Shown here piece after piece: positions 58,852-64,000 of a stretch of 64,000 bases of DNA. Made by a program: the position numbers and the translations under genes. Source of the stretch: Phytohabitans kaempferiae (GTDB lineage Bacteria; Actinomycetota; Actinomycetes; Mycobacteriales; Micromonosporaceae); assembly GCF_042433955.1 (NCBI RefSeq), contig NZ_JBHLUH010000077.1, positions 186,001 through 250,000 of the forward strand, given 5' to 3'. Under the pieces are notes generated by a model, which made no database searches, was not told the DNA's origin, and was given only the letters and a program-made list of their open reading frames with translations. The first letter of the stretch is position 1. Every line of letters begins with the position of its first letter.

Positions 58852-58860
58852 GGTCGTGCC

Positions 58861-58883
58861 GGCGGGCCCTGCTAGGGCTCGCC
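58861..58883. terminator. Bidirectional hairpin between convergent genes
   Basis: GGCGGGCCCT and AGGGCTCGCC pair (one G-U wobble) around a 3-nt GCT loop. It lies 10 bp after the deformylase stop and covers the stop codon of the convergent flavohaemoglobin-like gene. Confidence 0.65.
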
Positions 58884-59987
58884 GAGCGTGTCGTACCGGA
58901 TGCGCAGCGGCGGCACCTGGAGTTCGGCGAGCGCGCGCAGGGTCGACTTGACCATGGTGGGTGAGCCGGAGACGTAGAAGTCGTGGTCGATCCAGGGGCC
59001 GTAGCGGGCCACCACCTCGCTGACGTTGCCCCGCTCGCCCGCGTAGTCCGCGTCCTCGCTGCATGCCGGCACCACCGAGAGCCAGGGGTAGCGCGTGGCG
59101 AGCTTCTCCAGGTCGGGCAGGTCGTACAGGTCGTCGCGGTCCTTGGCACCGTAGAAGATGTGTACCCAGCGGTTGCGGTTGAAGCGGGCCAGCTCTTCGA
59201 CCAGTGCCTTGATCGGCGCCAGCCCGGTGCCGCCGGCCACGCACACGATGTCCCGGCTGGACTTGCGGTCGAGCGTCATCGTGCCCATCGGCGCCGCGAT
59301 GCGCAGCAGGTCGCCCGGCTGTACTCGGCGTACCAGCGCGCTGGAGACCCAGCCGGCGCCGAGCGCTCGCACGTGGAAGTCGAGTGTGCCGTCCTTGCGG
59401 GGGGCGTTCGCGATCGAGTACGTGCGCCACAGCCGCGGGCGGTAGCGGGGCGCCTCCACGCTCACGTACTGCCCCGCGCGGTAGTTCAGCGGATGCTGTA
59501 GCGGGCGGAGCGTGAAGACGGCGATGTCGCGCGACCGCCGCTCGTGGGAGACCACCTCGGCGTGCCAGAAGGGCGGGTTGGTGTCGGCCTCGGCGCCGGC
59601 CATCATCTTCTTGGCGATCACCGCGTACGCGTCGCTCCACGCCTGCTCGTACTCCACGCCCCACTGCTCGCCCGCGAACGTGCGCAGCGCCTCGATCAGC
59701 GCCTCGCCCACCACCTTGTAGTGCTCGGGGCCGACGTGGAACTTGCGGTGGTCCCGGCCGAGCGCGCGCAGGTAGTCGTCGAATCGTTCCGGATCGTCCA
59801 GTGTCTGCACCGCCGTCACGATCGCACCGAGTAGTCTGGCGCGCTGTACGTCCATATGAACCGGGAAGAGAGACCGCAACTCGGGGTTCGAGAGGAACAT
59901 GCGGGCGTAGAAATAGCTGGCGACCTTGTCCTGGTGCTCCTCGACGAGAATCCAGCTTTCCTTCAGGAGCCGCGAAAGGTTTCCCAT
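58872..59987 (-). CDS. Flavohaemoglobin-like globin-reductase (Hmp-like)
   Basis: A 371-residue protein combining a globin and a ferredoxin-reductase-like module. In the globin (about residues 1-140), Tyr27 (YFYARMF) fits the B10 position and His84 (HRKFHVGPEHY) the proximal haem ligand. The FAD domain has RLWRTYSIANAP (RxYS), and the NAD domain has VCVAGGTGLAPIKALVEELA and the end VSGSPTMVKSTLRAL. It resembles the nitric-oxide dioxygenases, although the actinobacterial two-domain relatives vary in function. It is divergent from the CPBP gene. Confidence 0.87.
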   Translation of the reverse strand: MGNLSRLLKESWILVEEHQDKVASYFYARMFLSNPELRSLFPVHMDVQRARLLGAIVTAVQTLDDPERFDDYLRALGRDHRKFHVGPEHYKVVGEALIEALRTFAGEQWGVEYEQAWSDAYAVIAKKMMAGAEADTNPPFWHAEVVSHERRSRDIAVFTLRPLQHPLNYRAGQYVSVEAPRYRPRLWRTYSIANAPRKDGTLDFHVRALGAGWVSSALVRRVQPGDLLRIAAPMGTMTLDRKSSRDIVCVAGGTGLAPIKALVEELARFNRNRWVHIFYGAKDRDDLYDLPDLEKLATRYPWLSVVPACSEDADYAGERGNVSEVVARYGPWIDHDFYVSGSPTMVKSTLRALAELQVPPLRIRYDTLGEP

Positions 59988-60093
59988 AGACCCTCTCTCC
60001 GTGGTGCGCGGCGCGGATAGCGGTCACGCGTCTGAGGGATGACGTGGAAGTTGCGCGAGAGTGTTCAGACTGCGCACTGAGCGTTGCTGAAGG

Positions 60094-60110
60094 TCGCACA
60101 TCTTGTGCGA
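60094..60110. promoter_or_regulatory. Perfect palindrome between the flavohaemoglobin-like and CPBP genes
   Basis: TCGCACA-TCT-TGTGCGA is a 17-bp perfect palindrome in the 183-bp gap between the divergent genes. It lies 61 bp upstream of the CPBP start and is a candidate operator. Confidence 0.5.
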
Positions 60111-60170
60111 TTTGGTTGATCTTGGTGGCGGTAGGCCCGTCTTTCGCGGCGCGTCGGGCACAGTTATCGG

Positions 60171-60944
60171 GTGAAGGTTGAGCTAGCCCCGCCGCCCACC
60201 GGCCGCGCCTACACCACTCGCCGAAACGAGGTGCTGCTCGTCCTCGGCGTCTCTCTTGGACAGTCGGCCGTCTATGCGCTCGTCTCCATCACGGCCAAGC
60301 TGACCGCCAGCCGCCCGCTCTCCCAGCAGACGGCCACGCTCAATGCCTCGCAGTCGCCGCGGCCCTATCTCGACCTCACGTACCAGCTGCTCGGGATCTT
60401 CTTCGCGCTGGTCCCGGTGCTGCTGGCGATACACCTGCTCAACCGCGACCGCGACGCGCGCGGCACACTCGGCCTGGACGCCCGGCGACCCGGGTTCGAC
60501 CTGGCCTGGGGCGCGGCATTGGCGCTGGTGATTGGCCTGCCCGGCATCGGCCTCTACGTTGGCGCCCGCGAACTCGGCGTCAACGCGACGGTCGTGCCAG
60601 CCGCCCTCCCCGAACTGTGGTGGGCCGTGCCGGTGCTGATCCTCGCCGCCGCCCAGAACGCGATCCTCGAAGAAGTGGTGGTTGTCGGATATCTGATGAC
60701 TCGCCTAGAGGAGCTTGGTTGGCGGGTACGCGCCATCATCGCAACGAGTGCCCTACTCCGCGGCTCGTACCACCTGTACCAGGGATTCGGCGGCTTTGTC
60801 GGTAATGCGGTGATGGGCGTGATATTCGCCTTCTTCTACCTGCGAACGAAGCGCGTGCTGCCCCTGGTCATCGCGCACACGCTGCTGGATGTGGTCGCCT
60901 TCATCGGCTACACACTGGTACGCGACCACGTGAGCTGGCTCTAG
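60171..60944 (+). CDS. CPBP-family intramembrane metalloprotease
   Basis: A 257-residue membrane protein with about seven helices starting at GTG 60171. The CPBP/Abi motifs are AILEEVVVVGYLMTRLEEL (EExxxxxY form of motif 1, with GY where many members have R), YHLYQGFGGFVGN (motif 2 His) and LVIAHTLLDVVAFIG (motif 3 His). These enzymes cleave prenylated or other membrane proteins, but bacterial substrates are mostly unknown. A N-terminal polar stretch of about 20 residues precedes the first helix. Confidence 0.87.
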   Translation: MKVELAPPPTGRAYTTRRNEVLLVLGVSLGQSAVYALVSITAKLTASRPLSQQTATLNASQSPRPYLDLTYQLLGIFFALVPVLLAIHLLNRDRDARGTLGLDARRPGFDLAWGAALALVIGLPGIGLYVGARELGVNATVVPAALPELWWAVPVLILAAAQNAILEEVVVVGYLMTRLEELGWRVRAIIATSALLRGSYHLYQGFGGFVGNAVMGVIFAFFYLRTKRVLPLVIAHTLLDVVAFIGYTLVRDHVSWL

Positions 60945-61025
60945 CCTGTCGCTTTGTCCCCACGCGGCGGCCGGTCCGGGCACGCGCGTTGGTGGCGGAC
61001 GGCTGCGCGGTCGCGGCTGGCCCCG

Positions 61026-62957
61026 TCAGGCGTGGCGGTAGTGCGCGCGGGCCCGGTAGGCGAGCCGCTCCACCGTCGCGGCGGCCCCCACCGCGGCCGT
61101 CACCGGCACCACCCCTGGCAGCCGCCGCCGCACCAACGTCCGCACCGCGAGCCATCCGCGTGCCTGGTTGGAGAGCGGCATCGCCAACCGCCAGGCCGCC
61201 TCGGCCGCCCGCAACATCGGCGGCCCCTCCGCCTCGATGTCGGCGTCGGTCGCCCGGGCCAGCGCCGCCCGCGCCATCTCCGCCGACGGATGCACCCCGA
61301 CCAGCACCAACAGGTCGACCGCCCGCTCGTCGTCAAGCGGATCGTGCCCGTAGGCCGCCGCCAGGTGCAGCACCAACCCCGCCTGCGCCCATCCGATCGC
61401 CGCCAGCTCGGTCACCGGCGTCAGCAGCCCAAACGCGGTGGCCACCGCCCCACCAGCTCCCGCCATCCGGACAAACCGCCGCGTGGCCAGCCGCGCCAGC
61501 CCATCGTCGGTAGCCGCCGGATACGCCGCCCGCGTCTGCGCCGCCCAGTCGCGCGCCCGCGGCCCGAGGGCCCGCACGGCCCCAAGAGCCAGGAGCTCCG
61601 GGGCATGTCCAGGCCGATCGAGCAGCCGCGGCCTGGTCACCGGTCCATCTCCCGTCTTGGTACGAGCTACAACCGACCCCTCAACCAGAGCGACTGCCGC
61701 TCGTGCCGTCTCGGCGGTGTGCCGGTCGCCGGTAACCCCGACCACATCCGGCGCTGCCGCCCCCGCGTCGTCGCCACTGTCCGCGGGCCCGTCCGCACTG
61801 GCCGGTACGGCTACCGGGTCTGGCGAGGTACCGGTGTCCGGTGGCTCAACGGTGCTCGCCTTGTCGGTAGCTTCGCCGGTGGGCTCGGTGGGCTCGGTGG
61901 GCTCGGTGGGCTCGGTGGGCTCGGTGGGCTCGGTGGCGCTGGTAGGCGTCGTGGCGTCGGCGGTCGCGGGCTCGGCGGCGTTCGTTGGCTTGGGGGCGCG
62001 GGTTGCCTTGGTCGTGCTGGCTGCCTTGGCCGGGCGAGCGCGCGTTGCCTTCGCCGGCGCGCCCGCACCGGTCCGCTTGGCCGCGCGCGCTCGCGGCGCC
62101 GCCGCCGATGCCTCCTTGCTGGCCCGCTTGGCAGGCCGGGCGCCGCCCGACGCGCCGACGGCCTCGCCTGGGTCGCCTGCGCTGGCCCGCTTGGCAGACC
62201 GAGCGACCGGTGGGTCAGCGCTCTCGTCTGTGGCAGGTGGTGTGCCGGCTGGAGTGCGCGCCTCGACCGGTGCCTGCAGCTCCTCCGCGCCGGCACGCTG
62301 TCGCGGCGGCTCGGCCGGTGCTTCTGCGCTGGCCCGACCGATCGCCCCAGCATGTGGCGGCTCGGCGGCATCAGAGTGCGTCTGCGGCAGCTTGTCAGCG
62401 TCAGAGGGCGCCGCGTTACCGGCTCGCGGCGACTCATCCGTAGCAGAGCCCGTCGCGCCCGGGCTTGAGAGCGCCGCGACCTGAGGTCGAGACGGCGTGG
62501 CCGCCTTTGTGCGCTTTGTCGCGCGGGATCGGGGAGGCTCGTCCGCCTCCGAGCGCTTTGTTACCCGGGCTCGTGCGGGCGCGTCCGCGTCTGGGCGCTT
62601 GGTGGATCGCCCGCGCGCCGGCTCCGGCGGCTCATCCGCGCCGGCTGGCTGAGCCGGGCGCTCCCGGAGAGGCGCCTCGCCCGCGGACTCTCCCGGCCTC
62701 ACCTTCGCTTCGGAAGGTGCCGACGCCGGCGGATCTGCCGGGGCCGCCTTCCGCGCCGGCCGGGCGTGCCTCGGCGGCTCGCCGGGCGGATCTGCCAGGT
62801 CGGTGGGCGCCTGGAAGAGCACCGAAGGCGCCGGCCGCTTCGCAGGTGGGCGCCGAGGTGGCGGCGCGGATGCCGGCTCCTCCTCGGGTGGGGTGAAGGC
62901 AGCCTTGGACGGGCGCGGGCGCTCCCGCCGGCCGCCCTTGCGCTGCTCCTCCTCCAT
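61026..62957 (-). CDS. Long Ala/Pro/Lys/Arg-rich protein with EcsC-like C-terminus
   Basis: A 643-residue protein. The first 450 residues are disordered-looking, Ala/Pro/Glu/Lys/Arg-rich, with repeated histone-H1-like AKRA, TKR and PAKA motifs and six tandem TEP tripeptides. This part could bind nucleic acid or act as a flexible linker. The C-terminal 190 residues are compact: HAPELLALGAVRALGPRARD, FVRMAGAGGAVATAFGLLTP and VTELAAIGWAQAGLVLHLAA, resembling the EcsC family of membrane-associated proteins. ATG 62957 is chosen; the longer frame to 63050 reads into non-coding sequence. Function unknown. Confidence 0.68.
   Translation of the reverse strand: MEEEQRKGGRRERPRPSKAAFTPPEEEPASAPPPRRPPAKRPAPSVLFQAPTDLADPPGEPPRHARPARKAAPADPPASAPSEAKVRPGESAGEAPLRERPAQPAGADEPPEPARGRSTKRPDADAPARARVTKRSEADEPPRSRATKRTKAATPSRPQVAALSSPGATGSATDESPRAGNAAPSDADKLPQTHSDAAEPPHAGAIGRASAEAPAEPPRQRAGAEELQAPVEARTPAGTPPATDESADPPVARSAKRASAGDPGEAVGASGGARPAKRASKEASAAAPRARAAKRTGAGAPAKATRARPAKAASTTKATRAPKPTNAAEPATADATTPTSATEPTEPTEPTEPTEPTEPTGEATDKASTVEPPDTGTSPDPVAVPASADGPADSGDDAGAAAPDVVGVTGDRHTAETARAAVALVEGSVVARTKTGDGPVTRPRLLDRPGHAPELLALGAVRALGPRARDWAAQTRAAYPAATDDGLARLATRRFVRMAGAGGAVATAFGLLTPVTELAAIGWAQAGLVLHLAAAYGHDPLDDERAVDLLVLVGVHPSAEMARAALARATDADIEAEGPPMLRAAEAAWRLAMPLSNQARGWLAVRTLVRRRLPGVVPVTAAVGAAATVERLAYRARAHYRHA
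61878..61931 (+). repeat. 9-bp tandem repeat, six copies
   Basis: GGTGGGCTC is repeated six times without change from 61878 to 61931, with a degenerate seventh copy. On the minus strand it encodes (Thr-Glu-Pro)6 inside the long Ala/Pro-rich protein. Confidence 0.9.
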
Positions 62958-63088
62958 GACGACGGAGCCTAGTCCGGATGGGCCCGCTTCACCTCCCGGA
63001 AACCCAGCCACCAAGAGCCCGCGCCGCTTTGGCGCAAGAACCAGCCGCACGGTATCCTCGGCGGGCGGTGGTCTACGACGGCCACCTG

Positions 63089-63179
63089 GGAGACTTCGCC
63101 TAGTCTGGTCTATGGCGCCGCACTGCTAATGCGGTTGGGGTTTTACCGCCCCTCCCGGGTTCGAATCCCGGAGTCTCCG
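63089..63179 (+). tRNA. tRNA-Ser (anticodon GCU)
   Basis: The acceptor GGAGACT pairs with AGTCTCC, with discriminator G at 63179. The anticodon loop CTGCTAA gives GCT at 63125-63127. There is a long variable arm, and the T arm has CGGGTTCGAATCCCG. CCA is not encoded. Confidence 0.97.
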
Positions 63180-63213
63180 CGCCAAGGCTGGTGTGTATGC
63201 TGGTCGAGCACGA

Positions 63214-63286
63214 GCGCCCGTAGCTCAATGGATAGAGCATCTGACTACGGATCAGAAGGTTAGGGGTTCGAGTCCCTTCGGGCGCG
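63214..63286 (+). tRNA. tRNA-Arg (anticodon ACG)
   Basis: The acceptor GCGCCCG pairs with CGGGCGC, with discriminator G at 63286. The anticodon loop CTACGGA gives ACG at 63247-63249. The T arm has GGGGTTCGAGTCCCT. It lies 77 bp from a convergent integrase gene and is the probable attachment gene of that element. Confidence 0.97.
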
Positions 63287-63293
63287 CAGCAGG

Positions 63294-63332
63294 TCAAGGG
63301 CCGGATCCTCGCTTCTGAGGGCCGGCCCTTGA
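63294..63332. terminator. Hairpin after tRNA-Arg (terminator, near the probable att site)
   Basis: TCAAGGGCCGG pairs exactly with CCGGCCCTTGA (11 bp), with an inner CCTC/GAGG helix in the loop. It starts 8 bp after tRNA-Arg and lies between it and the integrase gene. It can terminate the tRNA transcript and also the convergent integrase transcript. Confidence 0.75.
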
Positions 63333-63362
63333 TCACGTTGACCCCCAGGTTTGACCCCAGCG

Positions 63363-64000
63363 CTACTCATCGAAGAGGAACCCAAGCCGGTCGACCGCCC
63401 CGCGCTGGATCTTGCGGGTCGCCTCGATGTAAATGGTCTTGGTCACGGTGGGCGAACTGTGCCCGAGCACGTCCTGGATGTTCTCGATCGGCACGCCCTG
63501 GTCGTAGAGCAGCGTCGCGCATGAGTGCCGCAGATCATGAAACCGGATGCGCGGCACGCCGGCCCGCTCGCACAACCGGTCGAAGTGCCGGTTCATGTTC
63601 CGAGGCTCGACCGGCGTGCCGATGCCCGTCGTGAAGATCAGCCCGTGCTCCTTCCACCGGTCGCCGGCCGCTTGGCGCTCGCCGGCCTGCCGAGCGCGGT
63701 GTTGCCGAAAGACGTCGACCAGCGCCGGCGGCAACGCGATCTTGCGATCGGACCCGTCCGTCTTCACCGGCCCAACCGTGAGCTGCCCATCAATCCGCTG
63801 GAGCGTGCGCTCGATCCTCAGCACGCCGTCGACCAGGTCGAGGTCCGCCCAACGCAGCGCCAGCGCCTCACCGCGCCGGAGCCCGATCGCGAGCGCCACC
63901 GAGTAGAGCGCGTACCACCGATCCTCACGGGCCGCCTTGAGGAACCTCTTCGCCTCATCCGAGGTCCAGGGCGTGAACTTCGGCCGGTACCGGTGCGAGA
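63363..64000 (-). CDS. Tyrosine site-specific integrase, C-terminal part (runs off the right edge)
   Basis: A 212-residue visible C-terminus of a phage-type integrase; the frame stays open to the window end. The catalytic set is visible: Arg in GLRRGEALALRW, HDLRHSCATLLYDQG (His-x-x-Arg), LGHSSPTVTKTIY with the nucleophilic Tyr. YRPKFTPWTSDEAKRFLKAA at the upstream end is the start of the catalytic domain. It points toward the 3' end of tRNA-Arg, as in elements that integrate into a tRNA gene (prophage or integrative conjugative element). The rest of the element lies beyond 64000. Confidence 0.93.
   Translation of the reverse strand, partial: SHRYRPKFTPWTSDEAKRFLKAAREDRWYALYSVALAIGLRRGEALALRWADLDLVDGVLRIERTLQRIDGQLTVGPVKTDGSDRKIALPPALVDVFRQHRARQAGERQAAGDRWKEHGLIFTTGIGTPVEPRNMNRHFDRLCERAGVPRIRFHDLRHSCATLLYDQGVPIENIQDVLGHSSPTVTKTIYIEATRKIQRGAVDRLGFLFDE

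Noticed and set aside
61438..62484. A 348-codon Ser/Ala/Val-rich frame antisense to the long Ala/Pro-rich protein
   Set aside because: Composition mirrors the repeats on the other strand. The minus-strand frame has a recognisable EcsC-like domain and is preferred.

Overview
The window is high-GC actinobacterial chromosome, most probably from the Micromonosporaceae (inference from codon use, gene content and order). Core markers include serS, pheA, the proteasome activator bpa (C-terminal GQYL), an actinobacterial DUF5926 gene and three LytR-CpsA-Psr (LCP) wall-polymer ligases. The serS / membrane protein / metallopeptidase / pheA neighbourhood resembles the Rv3834c-Rv3838c neighbourhood of Mycobacterium tuberculosis.

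Layout. 1-18 kb: a secreted beta-propeller lipoprotein (partial), an Lrp regulator divergent from dimethylargininase, an amino-acid-type ABC binding protein, bpa, two HAD phosphatases, serS, pheA, arginine deiminase and a GAF/PAS histidine kinase with a small ATP-binding partner. 18-24 kb: cell envelope (rhodanese, three LCP ligases, a nucleotide-sugar epimerase). 23-35 kb: two acetate-type sodium symporters, each with a small membrane partner, an ABC exporter, a response-regulator/membrane-protein chimera, a cluster of four DnaA boxes, a Uma2 nuclease gene, a small palindromic element and a LytS/LytTR two-component pair. 35-49 kb: sugar-phosphate transferase, Fpg/Nei glycosylase, Nudix, CBS, aminotransferase, CorA, cyclophilin, rhomboid protease, thiolase, an OmpR-type two-component pair and a glycosyltransferase.

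49.5-54.7 kb is the accessory, decaying part. It holds two broken transketolase-half genes, a quinone oxidoreductase, tRNA-Ser(UGA), then a patch with a two-gene caspase-like protease module followed by a probable transposase fragment and fused remnants of DUF6188 and flavoprotein genes. 54.7-63 kb returns to ordinary genes: epimerase, PEBP, an FhuF-type iron-sulfur protein behind an IdeR/DtxR-like iron box, an HTH-peptide deformylase fusion, a flavohaemoglobin-like enzyme, a CPBP protease and a long Ala/Pro/Lys-rich protein. The window ends with tRNA-Ser(GCU), tRNA-Arg(ACG) and an incoming tyrosine integrase, which marks the edge of an integrated element lying mostly beyond the right end.

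The most unusual items are the caspase-like module at 52.6-53.8 kb, the receiver/DUF4153-like chimera at 28.9-29.8 kb, the DnaA-box cluster at 32.0 kb, and the two related ~118-bp palindromic elements at 32.75 and 39.87 kb. All functional calls come from reading motifs by eye; no database search was run.
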